A stretch of 64,000 nucleotides of DNA from Candidatus Gastranaerophilales bacterium (lineage in GTDB: Bacteria; Cyanobacteriota; Vampirovibrionia; Gastranaerophilales; Gastranaerophilaceae), in NCBI GenBank assembly GCA_944326555.1, contig CALVEK010000013.1, positions 1-64,000 of the forward strand, written 5' to 3'. Under the pieces are notes generated by a model that ran no database searches, had not been told where the DNA came from, and saw nothing but the letters and a program-made list of their open reading frames with translations. Each line of letters opens with the position of its first letter. Position 1 is the first letter of the stretch. This document shows positions 24,845 through 35,004 of the stretch, piece by piece. A program made the position numbers and the translations under genes.

Positions 24845-26254
24845 TTAACCGCAAATTTTGTTTGTTATGGTTGAAACTGTATGAGATAGTGAGTTGTTTG
24901 TTTTTAACTCGTCTTTTATTTTGTCGTATGAATACATTATTGTTGTATGTTTTTTATCAAAAAATTTGCCTATATCGGGGAAACTTTGTTTTGTGAGGTC
25001 TCTACATAAATATATTGCGACTTGCCTTGCTTCCGCTATTTTTGCAGAACGCCCCGTTCCTTTAAGTTCCTTTAATGAAATATTGTAGTATGATGCAACT
25101 TCATCAACTATACCATCAAAGGTGTATGATTTTTCTTTTTCCGAATAGTTTATGATTTTTTTAACATTTTCTATATTGAGAGGCATTTCATTTATACTTG
25201 CGTAGGCTGTAACACGATTGAATGCACCCTCTAGTTCTCTAATATTGTTTGAGTATACTGTTGCCAAGAATTCGATAATGTTATTTGGTACTTCTATATT
25301 TGTGTCTCTGGCAAGGTTCTGCAGTATAGCCATTCTTGTTTCGATATCAGGGACTTGAATATCTGCCATTAGCCCCCATTCAAAACGGCTTACTAATCTG
25401 TCAGAAAGTGAAGGTATTTCTTTTGGGGTTCTGTCTGACGTTATAACAATTTGCTTTCCTGAGCTGTGAAGAGTATTAAATGTGTTAAAAACTTCTTCTT
25501 CTGTTCTTGTTTTGCCTGCTATAAGCTGAATATCATCTATTAATAAGACATCCACTTCCCTGTATTTTTTTCTGAACTTGTTCATTTTTTTTGTTTTTTC
25601 GTCTCCGCGAGCAAGCGCATTAACTACGTCGTTGACGAATTCTTCTGCTGTTATAAAAAGAACTTTTAGTTCAGGTTTGTTTTTTATTATGTAATGTCCG
25701 ATAGCCTGCATTATGTGGGTTTTCCCGAGTCCCGGACCTCCATATATGTATAGTGGGTTGTATTTTGTTCCGGGCTTTTGAGCAACCGTTTGTGCTGCGA
25801 CAAATGCCAGTTTGTTGTTTGAGCCAACGACAAAGTTTTCAAACTTGTATTTTAAGTTTAAATTTGAAGATTGCATTTGGGTAAGGCTGTCGTACTGATA
25901 TTTGTACCCATTTTCTTTTTCTTGTGCTTCTTTTTCAGCTTCTGCTTTTTCTAATTGAGCTGCTCTTTTGGCTGCTTTTTTGGCGAATGTTTTTGCCAAT
26001 TCTTCATCATAAACGATTTTTAAATCAAGTTCTCTTCCAATCACTTGTTTCAGAGCATTGAGCATTTCTGTATAATGATTTTTGCGAAGCATACTTGGTG
26101 CAAACGCTTGTCCTGTATGTACAACGAAACAGTTTTCGTCATAATACTGCGGTTCTAAAGGTACTACCCAAGTATTAAATGTGGATTCCGAAATTTGATT
26201 TTCCAGAATCGACAATACCTCATTCCAAACTTCAATTATATTTTCCTGACTCAT
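24845..26254 (-). CDS. dnaA: Chromosomal replication initiator DnaA
   Basis: A 469-residue initiator. Domain I (about 1-85) is followed by an unusually charged, alanine/lysine/glutamate-rich linker (about 86-118), then the AAA+ domain with Walker A GGPGLGKTH at 172-180, Walker B LLIDDIQ and the sensor region. The C-terminal helix-turn-helix domain carries CRDLTKQSFPDIGKFF and KKHTTIMYSYDKI, the DnaA-box-binding signature. The ATG at 26254 is preferred to 26290 because domain I starts there, although the Shine-Dalgarno is weak. No dnaN, rpmH or cluster of DnaA boxes is nearby, so dnaA here is not visibly at an origin. Confidence 0.96.
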   Translation of the reverse strand: MSQENIIEVWNEVLSILENQISESTFNTWVVPLEPQYYDENCFVVHTGQAFAPSMLRKNHYTEMLNALKQVIGRELDLKIVYDEELAKTFAKKAAKRAAQLEKAEAEKEAQEKENGYKYQYDSLTQMQSSNLNLKYKFENFVVGSNNKLAFVAAQTVAQKPGTKYNPLYIYGGPGLGKTHIMQAIGHYIIKNKPELKVLFITAEEFVNDVVNALARGDEKTKKMNKFRKKYREVDVLLIDDIQLIAGKTRTEEEVFNTFNTLHSSGKQIVITSDRTPKEIPSLSDRLVSRFEWGLMADIQVPDIETRMAILQNLARDTNIEVPNNIIEFLATVYSNNIRELEGAFNRVTAYASINEMPLNIENVKKIINYSEKEKSYTFDGIVDEVASYYNISLKELKGTGRSAKIAEARQVAIYLCRDLTKQSFPDIGKFFDKKHTTIMYSYDKIKDELKTNNSLSHTVSTITNKICG

Positions 26255-26313
26255 AGGTTCTATAATACAACAAAACCTCTTTGATGTCATCGAAGAGGTT
26301 AGTTTGGAATATT

Positions 26314-26694
26314 TTATTTACAGACGTACAACTTTCTCTTATTACAACCTATGTCTGCATAATTGTGTTTTATTATTTTGATTTCTACTTCTGTGTTATC
26401 AAGAGACAAAAGTTCTATTTGCTCTTTTGTTATTTCATCTTTAACAATCCATTTTATCTTACCGTTGCAGTATTTTGAATAATGGAATGTCGATGATAAA
26501 ATGCACATTTTTACTGCGTCTATAAGATTTAATTTAGAGATATCTATGCTCAAAAACTCGCAGTCATTGTAAGTTATGTAGTGTTTTGCTTCACTGACGG
26601 CTTCAAAGATACTGCTTTTGTAATTTCCTACTTTAAGAATTGCTTCCTGCTCGCAATTTGTACAAGTTGGGTCAGTCGGATTTTTAATAGTCAT
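26314..26694 (-). CDS. Unknown 126-residue protein upstream of dnaA
   Basis: A soluble protein with a CTNC pair at the N-terminus (TCTNCEQEA) and cysteines at about 45, 63, 75 and 117-125 (GCNKRKLYVC), which might bind a metal. The middle resembles a STAS-like alternation (FLSIDISKLNLIDAVKMCILSS), a pattern of one strand and one helix, but the match is only by eye. It lies 59 bases before dnaA on the same strand and could be co-transcribed. Confidence 0.55.
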   Translation of the reverse strand: MTIKNPTDPTCTNCEQEAILKVGNYKSSIFEAVSEAKHYITYNDCEFLSIDISKLNLIDAVKMCILSSTFHYSKYCNGKIKWIVKDEITKEQIELLSLDNTEVEIKIIKHNYADIGCNKRKLYVCK

Positions 26695-26857
26695 ATATCT
26701 CTAATTCTCTAATATCTGTGTGTTATTAACTTCTTAAAAAAACAGGTTTACATTTAAGATAACGAGATAATTTGGTAAAAATTTAACTATTAAAAAGAAT
26801 CTACATTATTTGTATTAGTTTGTTGATATTATTGGATTACAGAACTTGTTTTATCGG

Positions 26858-27943
26858 TTAAACGTACATGTTTTGGTAAACATTGAGTTTTGCTTCTATT
26901 TCGTCTCTGACTCTTTCAACAGAGATATCTTTTATGCATCTGTAATTTCTTGTACAGGGTGTTTTTAGTCCACAAGGTTGGCAAGGAAGATGTGTGCTTA
27001 CAACCACAGCATCATGTGAGAATGCTTTCCATTTTTCAGTATTCATAGGACCATAGATACCGATTACAGGAGTTTCAACAGATGCTGCAATGTGTAGGTT
27101 TCCGCTGTCGCATCCTACAATCAAATCACAAAGTTTGGTAAAAGCCAGCGTTTCTTTTAGTGAGAATGTTCCACACAAATTAACAGGCGGATTTTTTAAA
27201 CTTTCTCCATTTTCAGGCAAAATGGACATAATTTCTTCGTATGTTTGTGAATCATTTTTCGATCCGTTAAATAAAACTTGAACATTTTTTTCTTCGCTTA
27301 GCCATCTTATAATCTCTGCCCAATTTTCTTTTGCCCATTCTTTTTTGCGGTTTCCGCTTGTGGCATGGATTATTACATTCTTTTTTCCGTAGTTATTTTC
27401 GGTATTAATGTTGTATGATTTTAGAATTTTTTTGACCTGATCCAAGTCTTTTATTGATACCCAATTTTCAAGGTAGTTGTCTTTTGGGGTAATCCCATCA
27501 GCCCTTAATACATCAAGAAAACACTCTATTTCATGTTTGTTTTCTATGTAGGGTACTCTTTTTGTAAGTAAAAAGCCTCTGCATTCTGTATCAAAACCGA
27601 TTCTTTCTTTTATGCCTGCGGCAAAAGCAAGAAATGCACTGGAGAGTGAACGTTTAAGAACATAAGCCTTGTCATAATTTTGTTTTTTGAGCTGACTTAC
27701 ATAGCTCCAAAATGTTTTCTTTTGATTTTGGTCAGAGTTTTCATATCTGTGTTTTTTTGTAGTATCAAAATATATAAAATTGTCTACATAGGGGCAATCT
27801 TCTATAATTTCTCCCGAAACAGGCGCAACAAGCATGTCAATTTGTGCCTCAGGATATGCATCTCTCAGGTTTCTTAAAAACGGGATAGTCAAAAGAGTAT
27901 CACCAATGAATCTGTATCTCATAACAAGGATTTTTTTTGTCAT
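26858..27943 (-). CDS. Glycosyltransferase family 9 (heptosyltransferase-like)
   Basis: A 361-residue GT-B enzyme of the WaaF/WaaC/RfaF type. Hallmarks are RYRFIGDTLLTIPFLR at the start, IHATSGNRKKEWAKENWAEII, the VGCDSGNLHIAAS nucleotide-sugar site and GIYGPMNTEKW. It would add a heptose or similar sugar to the lipopolysaccharide core at the inner-membrane face. A C-terminal cysteine-rich segment (HLPCQPCGLKTPCTRNYRC) is typical of a subgroup. It follows lpxK by 4 bases, in keeping with an LPS assembly operon. Confidence 0.88.
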   Translation of the reverse strand: MTKKILVMRYRFIGDTLLTIPFLRNLRDAYPEAQIDMLVAPVSGEIIEDCPYVDNFIYFDTTKKHRYENSDQNQKKTFWSYVSQLKKQNYDKAYVLKRSLSSAFLAFAAGIKERIGFDTECRGFLLTKRVPYIENKHEIECFLDVLRADGITPKDNYLENWVSIKDLDQVKKILKSYNINTENNYGKKNVIIHATSGNRKKEWAKENWAEIIRWLSEEKNVQVLFNGSKNDSQTYEEIMSILPENGESLKNPPVNLCGTFSLKETLAFTKLCDLIVGCDSGNLHIAASVETPVIGIYGPMNTEKWKAFSHDAVVVSTHLPCQPCGLKTPCTRNYRCIKDISVERVRDEIEAKLNVYQNMYV

Positions 27944-27947
27944 TTTG

Positions 27948-29024
27948 TTATTCTCCCAAAAGATTTTTTGTATCCATTTCAGGCTTTAGTTTTAGTGCGA
28001 AAATTTTAAAGTCTTTATTTTTGTCTGTCAGCAATTCTTTTATTTTTACAGCATCTTTTTCTGTCGTAATCATTGCCTTTGCGTTGTATTTTTCTCTTAG
28101 TTTAATTAAATCATTAATATCATCAAAAGTGTATATATGATGGTCAGCGTAGTCTTTTGTTGCCATAACATCGTGAGTTCTTAAAAGTCCGTAGAATTGT
28201 TCGGGTTGAGCAATTGCACTAAAAGCAATTACAGGCATGTTATCTTCAAGTAATTCGTTATCAACAATATTGTATATTATGTCAGGAATCATAGAGCAAA
28301 TAAATACGGGCTTTTTATATGTTTTTCTTAAGTACCTTGCAAAAGTTTTGGCGAATTTGTCATCAAATCTTTTGTTTACAACAACAATTTTATCTGCACG
28401 TTTTATTTCACTAAGAGGTTCTCTTAGTGCCCCAAGAGGGAGAACACAGCCGTTAGAAAATTGTTTTTGACTGTCAACGACCAGAATGTTAAGGTCTCGT
28501 TCTAGTTTTTGGTGCTGAAATCCGTCATCAAGTATCAGCCTTGTTGCCTGTAGCTGACTTTGTGCATATTTTGCTGATTTGACACGACTCGAGCAGGTTA
28601 ATACAGCTGTTCCTTTGCAATGTTCTGACAACCAGAACGGCTCATCTCCTGCTTCTTTGGGTGTATAGTTTATATTTTTCCCGTCAGATATGATGTTTAC
28701 ATTTTTGTTGGATAATTCTCCACCATATCCCCTTGAAAGAATTACAGTTCTTTCTCCTTGTTTACTCAAGTAGTTAGCTATTTCTGCCGTAATAGGCGTT
28801 TTGCCTGTACCGCCTGTAGTAAGATTACCTACTGATATAGTGTATACTCTTGATTTGAATTTTTTTATTATATTTTTTCTGTACAGAAAGTTTCTTATTT
28901 TGCTTATAAGTAAATAAAATAAAGATGGAATTATTAATATTGCATAGAGGATTACTGCTTTTATGTAATCTTGTGCATTTTTGTATTCTTTTTTGTAATG
29001 AAATTCTGTTAAAAATACTTTCAT
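27948..29024 (-). CDS. lpxK: Tetraacyldisaccharide 4'-kinase LpxK
   Basis: A 358-residue membrane-associated P-loop kinase that phosphorylates the lipid A precursor. An N-terminal hydrophobic helix (about 21-41) is followed by SVGNLTTGGTGKTPI (Walker A), RGYGG, and LILDDGFQHQKLERD, the family signature. This is direct evidence for lipid A and therefore an outer membrane. Gap of 4 bases to the glycosyltransferase downstream. Confidence 0.94.
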   Translation of the reverse strand: MKVFLTEFHYKKEYKNAQDYIKAVILYAILIIPSLFYLLISKIRNFLYRKNIIKKFKSRVYTISVGNLTTGGTGKTPITAEIANYLSKQGERTVILSRGYGGELSNKNVNIISDGKNINYTPKEAGDEPFWLSEHCKGTAVLTCSSRVKSAKYAQSQLQATRLILDDGFQHQKLERDLNILVVDSQKQFSNGCVLPLGALREPLSEIKRADKIVVVNKRFDDKFAKTFARYLRKTYKKPVFICSMIPDIIYNIVDNELLEDNMPVIAFSAIAQPEQFYGLLRTHDVMATKDYADHHIYTFDDINDLIKLREKYNAKAMITTEKDAVKIKELLTDKNKDFKIFALKLKPEMDTKNLLGE

Positions 29025-29061
29025 ACAGGTATTTTATAATAATGCTAAGGTATAATCAAAT

Positions 29062-29105
29062 AAGAAAGAAACCTTTGATTAACAAATATCAAAGGTTTCT
29101 TTCTT
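29062..29105. terminator. Strong hairpin between nrdJ and lpxK
   Basis: An 18-bp perfect stem: AAGAAAGAAACCTTTGAT (29062-29079) with its complement (29088-29105). It lies 24 bases after the nrdJ stop on the minus strand, ahead of lpxK, so it should end the nrdJ transcript. Confidence 0.85.
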
Positions 29106-29128
29106 TGTTTATTGATTTTTGTTGTTGT

Positions 29129-31153
29129 CTATGAACAACCTGAATATCCGCAGTTAAGACAGATAAAGCAGCCTTCACCGTATCCTAAAACTGCACCGCA
29201 TTCAGGACATTTGTGCTCTTCACCTGTATGTTGTGCTTCCGGTAAATCAGCCTTTACTTCGGTTTTTGGTTCGTCTACTGCTTTTATTTCGGGTAACTCT
29301 TTATTTTCTTTTTTCTCAAGATTCATAGGTTGGAATTGTCTTGAGTTGTTACGATAAACAGTTATACCTTTTAAGTTATTTTCATAAGCCAGCAAGTAAG
29401 AATCAGCTACATCTTTTCTTGTTGCATTCTCTTCAAAGTTTACTGTTTTTGATACAGCGTTGTCCGTATGCAACTGGAATGCAGCTTGCATTTTTACGTG
29501 CCAGTATGGAGAAACATCATGAGCACAAACAAAGATTTTCTTAGCTTCTTCCGGTACATTGTCGCAATGAGCAAGTGTACCGTCGATAGAAATTTTTGTC
29601 ATCAATTCTTCAGAATAGAAGCCGTGTTCTTTTGCGTATGCTTCAAAAATCGGATTAACTTCAACAAGTTTTGTTCCGTCCATAACGTCTCTTATGAATA
29701 CAAGACCGAACAATGGTTCAACTCCGCCTGACGCACCTGCAATCATTGAGATTGTACCTGTCGGAGCAATACAAGTTGTTGTTGCGTTTCTGATGCCGTA
29801 TTTTGCAATTTGAGCATCCAAGTCAGCCCACATCTCATCAGTGATAATTCCAGCTGATTTTCCTTGGTATTTGTATGTCAAGAATGGTTTTCCATCTTTA
29901 AACACACCATCGTATACACTTCCTTTAAAGTTACCGAATCTGCCTCTTTCTTTTGACAATTCTATTGATTTAACCTTTGATTGGTAATCAATGAATTCCA
30001 TAATTTGAGAAGCAAGTTTTGTACCTTCTTCAGAGTTGTATGCAATACCCATTTTCATAAGCATATCAGCCCAACCCATTACACCAAGACCAATTTTACG
30101 GTTGTTTTGAACCATTTCTGAAATCTGTGGTAAAGGATAATTGTTGATAGCAATTACGTTATCCAAGAAATGAATTGCCATTTGAGTAACTTCTGCAAGT
30201 TTATCCCAATCAACACTGTAGTTGCCCTTTTCTCCTTTCAACATTAGGCCTAGGTTAATTGAACCGAGGTTGCATGCTTCATAAGGAAGAAGAGGAACTT
30301 CTCCGCAAGGATTTGTCGATTCGATTTCTCCGATAAGCGGAGTCGGGTTGTCAGAGTTCATGTGATCAATGAAAATGATACCGGGTTCACCGTTTTTCCA
30401 AGCACCTTCAACAATAAGATCAAATACGGCTTGGGCACTCAATTTGCCCACAGGTTGTTTAGTTCTTGGGTGGATGAGTTCGTAATCAGTACCTGCTTTT
30501 AGTGCTTCCATGAACTTGTCTGTAATAGCAACAGAAATATTGAAGTTATTCAATTTAAAGTTATCTGATTTACAGTTGATAAAATCCAAAATATCAGGGT
30601 GATCGATTCTTAAAATACCCATATTGGCACCGCGTCTCGTACCGCCTTGTTTAACAGCTTCAGTTGCGGCATTGAATACTTCCATAAAACTTACAGGGCC
30701 TGAAGATACACCCATAGTTGAACGAACAACATCGTTTTTAGGTCTTAATCTTGCAAAAGAAAAACCTGTTCCGCCGCCTGATTTGTGTATTAAAGCTGTA
30801 TTTTTAACCGTTTCAAAGATTCCTTCAAGGCTGTCTTCTACTGGCAATACAAAACAAGCTGCCAATTGACCCAATTCTCTTCCCGCATTCATCAATGTTG
30901 GAGAGTTTGGCATAAAATATCTTTTTGTAATAAAGTTGTAAAACTGTTTTGTTGAAGCGTCAACTTCTTCTTGAGTTGCGCCAAATTTCTTATCCGCTTC
31001 AGCCAAAGTAGATGCTACTCTAAGGAATAAATCTTTAGGCTCTTCAACAGGATTTCCTTGAGCATCTCTTTTTAAATATCTTTTTTCCAAAACTTTGATT
31101 GCGTTTTGGGACAAATCAAGTTTTTCTTCCGTGCAATCCGTTAATTGACTCAC
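29129..31153 (-). CDS. nrdJ: Vitamin B12-dependent (class II) ribonucleotide reductase
   Basis: A 674-residue enzyme reducing ribonucleotides with adenosylcobalamin. Visible are [19 protein letters not shown] (first active-site cysteine), [18 protein letters not shown] (catalytic N-x-C-x-E), [12 protein letters not shown] and the FINC region; the C-terminus ends in a C4 zinc-type tail ([20 protein letters not shown]). There is no N-terminal ATP-cone, so overall activity control by dATP is not expected through that domain. Start is GTG at 31153 with GGGGAGA upstream. Class II enzymes work with or without oxygen, so it fits an anaerobe. Confidence 0.95.
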   Translation of the reverse strand: MSQLTDCTEEKLDLSQNAIKVLEKRYLKRDAQGNPVEEPKDLFLRVASTLAEADKKFGATQEEVDASTKQFYNFITKRYFMPNSPTLMNAGRELGQLAACFVLPVEDSLEGIFETVKNTALIHKSGGGTGFSFARLRPKNDVVRSTMGVSSGPVSFMEVFNAATEAVKQGGTRRGANMGILRIDHPDILDFINCKSDNFKLNNFNISVAITDKFMEALKAGTDYELIHPRTKQPVGKLSAQAVFDLIVEGAWKNGEPGIIFIDHMNSDNPTPLIGEIESTNPCGEVPLLPYEACNLGSINLGLMLKGEKGNYSVDWDKLAEVTQMAIHFLDNVIAINNYPLPQISEMVQNNRKIGLGVMGWADMLMKMGIAYNSEEGTKLASQIMEFIDYQSKVKSIELSKERGRFGNFKGSVYDGVFKDGKPFLTYKYQGKSAGIITDEMWADLDAQIAKYGIRNATTTCIAPTGTISMIAGASGGVEPLFGLVFIRDVMDGTKLVEVNPIFEAYAKEHGFYSEELMTKISIDGTLAHCDNVPEEAKKIFVCAHDVSPYWHVKMQAAFQLHTDNAVSKTVNFEENATRKDVADSYLLAYENNLKGITVYRNNSRQFQPMNLEKKENKELPEIKAVDEPKTEVKADLPEAQHTGEEHKCPECGAVLGYGEGCFICLNCGYSGCS

Positions 31154-31310
31154 TTTTTGTATCTCCCCAATCTATACTAATTTCCTACTTGTTTATATTG
31201 TATTATAAATTCACCATGCCCGTGTCGTCATGCAAGTGAGTTTGTTACAATATTAAGTGTAATATTATAAACTACCTGTGAATATTACGTGATAAGTCGT
31301 AATTTTTATT

Positions 31311-31637
31311 TTAGTCATCTAATAAGCTCTTTGTTATTTTGTATAACAATTCAATTTTTGCAGGAGTTTTTGCAAGTTTTTTTGTATTAGATATGATGTT
31401 TTTTACAAGTTCACTTGTCGGTTTAATGTGTTCCAGAGCAAAAAGTTCTTCGGATGTTGTATTGAGTGCTTTAATTATTTTATCGAGTGTTTCAGCGGTT
31501 ACAAAGTTTTCTCCAATTTCTATACCGCTCAATGTACGCTGCGATATATCAACTGCTTCTGCGAGTTGTTCTTGGGTGAGGCCTCTGTTTTGTCTCATTC
31601 TTTTGATTTTTTTGCCGAGTTCTTTTTTAATTCCCAT
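31311..31637 (-). CDS. XRE-family HTH transcriptional regulator
   Basis: A 108-residue DNA-binding protein. Residues about 9-65 form a Cro/CI-type helix-turn-helix (KIKRMRQNRGLTQEQLAEAVDI through SGIEIGENFVTAETLDKI). The remaining 43 residues are helical and may mediate dimerisation. It is 157 bases upstream of nrdJ on the same strand with no shared regulation provable. Its target is unknown. Confidence 0.88.
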   Translation of the reverse strand: MGIKKELGKKIKRMRQNRGLTQEQLAEAVDISQRTLSGIEIGENFVTAETLDKIIKALNTTSEELFALEHIKPTSELVKNIISNTKKLAKTPAKIELLYKITKSLLDD

Positions 31638-31879
31638 TTTTGCAAGTAGACCTGGTTGATATAAAGGTTCATATAAATGATAAAAAATGAATTCAAATGT
31701 ATTTTATATTAATTTTTGTAAACCTGTAATGTCTTTATATCTCTATATTTATGGATAATATGAGATTTAATTTCATAAAATTAAGCAATTTTGATTAGCA
31801 AAATTTTTTCATGAAAGAGTAAGTAAAAACAAAATCAAATGTAGTTAGTAATACTAGATTGTAGGAAGGATGGTCTCTT

Positions 31880-32389
31880 ATGACAAATTTTGCAGTTCAA
31901 ACAACTTTAGGTGCAGCAGCTCCATTGGTTTCAAAAAACAAAGGTTCAATTGGTAACAGAATGGATTGTGCGGGTGAACATATTAAAAATACGGCTACAG
32001 CCACTGTCCAAAGTGCCGCGGTGGGTGTAGCAACTTATGGAGCAACAAGAGCAGTTGCTAATAACATGTCAGGTCTATATGGGCTTACAAAAACTTTAGC
32101 GAAAGGTTTTGATGCTGCGATGGATGTTATAGGGAAAATAATCAAAAAACCTGATTTGGCAGCCAAGACTACAGCACGTATTGAAAACTTTTTATCTAAA
32201 TTTGCTCCAAAACCTGTTAATGGTCAGGCTATAAAAACAATTTCAAAAGCTCCCGGTGTAAAAGCATTAGCTGTAATTGCATCAATTGCATTGCCTGTTC
32301 TTGCATATATTAATCATAATCACACTTACAAAGCAGGTCAAATCGACCAAAAATATACAGATAAAGCTCAACTTCAAAAAACATTGTAG
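31880..32389 (+). CDS. Unknown protein with C-terminal hydrophobic helix
   Basis: A 169-residue alanine- and lysine-rich protein. Residues 1-60 have small-residue helices (TATATVQSAAVGVATYGATR), and residues about 126-144 form a hydrophobic helix (GVKALAVIASIALPVLAYI), giving a possible single-pass anchor. A good Shine-Dalgarno (GGAAGGA) precedes the ATG. No recognised family. Convergent with the 697-residue unknown, sharing a terminator. Confidence 0.6.
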   Translation: MTNFAVQTTLGAAAPLVSKNKGSIGNRMDCAGEHIKNTATATVQSAAVGVATYGATRAVANNMSGLYGLTKTLAKGFDAAMDVIGKIIKKPDLAAKTTARIENFLSKFAPKPVNGQAIKTISKAPGVKALAVIASIALPVLAYINHNHTYKAGQIDQKYTDKAQLQKTL

Positions 32390-32408
32390 TTTTTTATTGT
32401 TGAATCAA

Positions 32409-32446
32409 TAAAGCGGGTAAATTTATATTTACCCGCTTTATTTGTT
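32409..32446. terminator. Bidirectional terminator
   Basis: A 14-bp stem TAAAGCGGGTAAAT (32409-32422) with its complement (32427-32440) and T residues after it, between two convergent genes. Confidence 0.88.
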
Positions 32447-34540
32447 TTACCATTGTGCGCCTTGATTCATTATATTTTCGGCTAGTGTTCTTGTGTCCAT
32501 TTTGTTTATTAAAAATTCAAGGTCTCTTGTTATACTTTGCATTTGTTGTTCAAATTCTCTTCTTGTTGAAGGTGGATTTTGTTTGAGGTTTTGAATATCT
32601 CTCAGACATCCGCTTAATGAAACATTTGTAAATGTATCTGAGTTGAAATAGCTTCTTCCTCCGACTGAGGCAAGCTGTCTTGCATTGTCATAGTCTGACA
32701 TTAGTGCTTGAACCATATACTGAGCGTATGATTTAGAGATTTCTTCTTTTTCTTTTCTGTCTATACGATTACCTGATGTTGCAACAAGAAATTTTGATTT
32801 CATAAGGTTACGGTTGAATGGGTCATTTCCGTCTTCCATTTGATTTTCTATTCTGTTTTGATTTGCCAAAATACCTTGTGCACTGCGGAGGAAATCTGCA
32901 CAAATTTCTGCTTTGGAAATGTTGTCGCCGTGTTTTCTTATGTATTCTTCGATATCAAAAGATTTTACTGCATTATCAAGTGCAGAGTATAGTTTGTTTA
33001 AATCACTTCTGTTTCTTGTTGAATATCTGAGTTCTTGTTTTAGGTCTGCAGCATAATTCTTTATTTCTTTGCTTATGCTTCTAACTGCGCTGGAGCGTGG
33101 AGCACCGTACCAATTTTGAGTGTTATGTATCATTCCGTTCGGAAGGCCTACGTCTCCTGCTGCATCAAACAGTCTGTATTGATTTCTGCTTACTTCAAAC
33201 CTGTTTTCAAAAGAATCGTGCCATCTGTAGTCTCTTGAGTTGTGCCCGAATGTTCCGAATGACTGCGGTTGAGATATATGTGCAGAGTATTTTACTACGT
33301 TTGCGATATCTTCACCGTCTGTATATCTCAACAGTTTTGTTATTTCATTCTTAGCTTGGTTCAATTTTTGTTGAACTTTTGCCGGATTTGTTTCGTATTC
33401 AATGCCGGAGAGAATCTTTACTGCATTTTGATATTCTCTTTGATTTCTGTAGTTTGGAACAAGTGCTCTTAGCATACCTATTGATCCTTGGTCATTGAGT
33501 AATTGGCTTACTACAAGGTCTGCTGTTTTTTCTTTGAGAACGGATTCTTCTTTGCCTGTTACGTGATGTCCTGCTCTTGAGAACATTGAGGTTGCAATGC
33601 GAGATGCTTTGTATAAGTCAGAGTATTTATCTCTTGTATCTGATGCGCTGTCGAGCATCATTGTAGAGATATCATTTCTTCCCCCTGGAGGGTTGTTTGA
33701 AATTGTGTTTGCTATTTTATTAATTGATGAATATTGCAAAAGTCTTTCTATGAGGGCTTTTGCTTGATTTATATTTTCTTTTACCTGTGCAGGGTTATTA
33801 CCTCTTTCTGCACTATCAAGAAGTTTTGATGCTTGTCTGAACTCGGGATAACTTTCAAAATAAGGGTTAATTTGATTCAATAAGTCTACGTTATCTTTTA
33901 ACATTTGATTAACTATGTAATCAGATGCATTTTCTCTTATATTTTGTGCTTCATTGCGGCTTATTCCGCTTCCTGATGCAGAAAACCATCTTTGTGAATC
34001 GTTTACGCTTTGGTATAAGTCGTTGTATTTGTTTTCGCTGTTTGAACGTTCATGTCTCACTATATTTCGAGAAGCCGCTTTGCCTCTTTGCAATTGATCC
34101 ATTTTTTGGTCAATAAACATGTCAAACTCTTGTACTACATCTGACATTACAATAGTTCCGGAGCCTTGTGCTTCGTTCATATATCTTACAAGAAATTCTT
34201 CGTCTGTATTGTTTATGAGGTCTTTAACTTCATTCGGATTTGCGTTTGGGTTTTGTCTAACGAAATTTTGTGTATAAACATCAATATATTTTTCTAATTC
34301 TCTTTTTAACGTGTCCATGTTGTTGGGAATTTCTTCTCTCATTCCCATTCTTTTTGCAAGATTAAAGTTGCGTTGAGTATCACCGCTAAGCAATCTGATA
34401 TCAACATTTTCTTCATCCTGAGAATCTCCATTGATGATGCCTTGAGGGTTTTGCCCTTGCTCAACCATCTCTTGAAGTTGTTCTAAATCTACATATTTAA
34501 TCTCTTTTACAAAGGGATTAAAATTTACACGTTCTGTCAT
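32447..34540 (-). CDS. Large unknown protein with three internal repeats
   Basis: A 697-residue soluble, Q/N/R-rich protein of unknown function. Counting from the ATG at 34540, three related helical segments of about 110 residues lie at roughly 172-281, 305-416 and 576-691. Each begins with a Y-x-D-L-Y- or N-x-L-M-type helix, has a [IT]xRxE or TGKEE step, an IVxQ[ML]-type helix, then ends in helices around NPAQVKENINQAKALIERLL. Each repeat thus has an 'S-G-(H/N)-x-(I/V)' entry. No cysteines except one, no signal peptide. The TTG at 34546 is a less likely start. Long helical repeats suggest a scaffold or binding role. Confidence 0.6.
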   Translation of the reverse strand: MTERVNFNPFVKEIKYVDLEQLQEMVEQGQNPQGIINGDSQDEENVDIRLLSGDTQRNFNLAKRMGMREEIPNNMDTLKRELEKYIDVYTQNFVRQNPNANPNEVKDLINNTDEEFLVRYMNEAQGSGTIVMSDVVQEFDMFIDQKMDQLQRGKAASRNIVRHERSNSENKYNDLYQSVNDSQRWFSASGSGISRNEAQNIRENASDYIVNQMLKDNVDLLNQINPYFESYPEFRQASKLLDSAERGNNPAQVKENINQAKALIERLLQYSSINKIANTISNNPPGGRNDISTMMLDSASDTRDKYSDLYKASRIATSMFSRAGHHVTGKEESVLKEKTADLVVSQLLNDQGSIGMLRALVPNYRNQREYQNAVKILSGIEYETNPAKVQQKLNQAKNEITKLLRYTDGEDIANVVKYSAHISQPQSFGTFGHNSRDYRWHDSFENRFEVSRNQYRLFDAAGDVGLPNGMIHNTQNWYGAPRSSAVRSISKEIKNYAADLKQELRYSTRNRSDLNKLYSALDNAVKSFDIEEYIRKHGDNISKAEICADFLRSAQGILANQNRIENQMEDGNDPFNRNLMKSKFLVATSGNRIDRKEKEEISKSYAQYMVQALMSDYDNARQLASVGGRSYFNSDTFTNVSLSGCLRDIQNLKQNPPSTRREFEQQMQSITRDLEFLINKMDTRTLAENIMNQGAQW

Positions 34541-34546
34541 ACGCAA

Positions 34547-35004
34547 TATACCTGTGAGACTGTAACCATTTCCTAATACTTCTAGTCGGCAATATGACTA
34601 CAAACTTTAGTATAATGATTATATAGGTAACAAATCTTTACATATTGCTTTTTAAGAGATAAGGAGTGTTTTTGACTGCTTATGACTTTTGATTAGTTAG
34701 TATTTCGACAAATAAAAAGGCTCAGCTAAGCTGAGCCGTTGGAATGAAAATTTCTTTTGCATTCCTCGTCATAATGTGTGAAGTGTGTGAAGTGAAGTAA
34801 ATTAAGTAAGTAGTAATGAATAAATCTTTTTTATTTGTTTTTGTTTTTCTCTAATATCTCTATGTGGTTGGTGTTTAACCGTTTGTGGTTTTTGTTCTCT
34901 GTCTCTTTTATCTCTCGTACTTATATAAACAATTTCTTTTATAAAAAATTGCCATAATTTGTTTATACAAAGTATATATTTGTAATATATCTTAACAAAT
35001 GAAA
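34547..35004. other. 458-bp stretch without a confident gene
   Basis: Contains the terminator at 34711-34737 and an AT-rich part. One minus-strand frame (34802-35020, 72 residues, lysine-rich) overlaps the holB end by 16 bases; I judge it uncertain rather than a gene. An SD-like AAGGAG at about 34664 leads only into a short frame. Confidence 0.5.
34711..34737 (-). terminator. Terminator of the holA-holB operon
   Basis: A near-perfect palindrome GGCTCAGC-TAA-GCTGAGCC with a T run on the minus-strand 3' side. It is about 270 bases past the holB stop. Confidence 0.75.

Noticed and set aside
26255-26857. Region upstream of dnaA as replication origin.
   Set aside because: No cluster of DnaA boxes, no AT-rich unwinding repeats beyond background and no origin genes; single TTATCCACA matches in the window lie in coding sequence.
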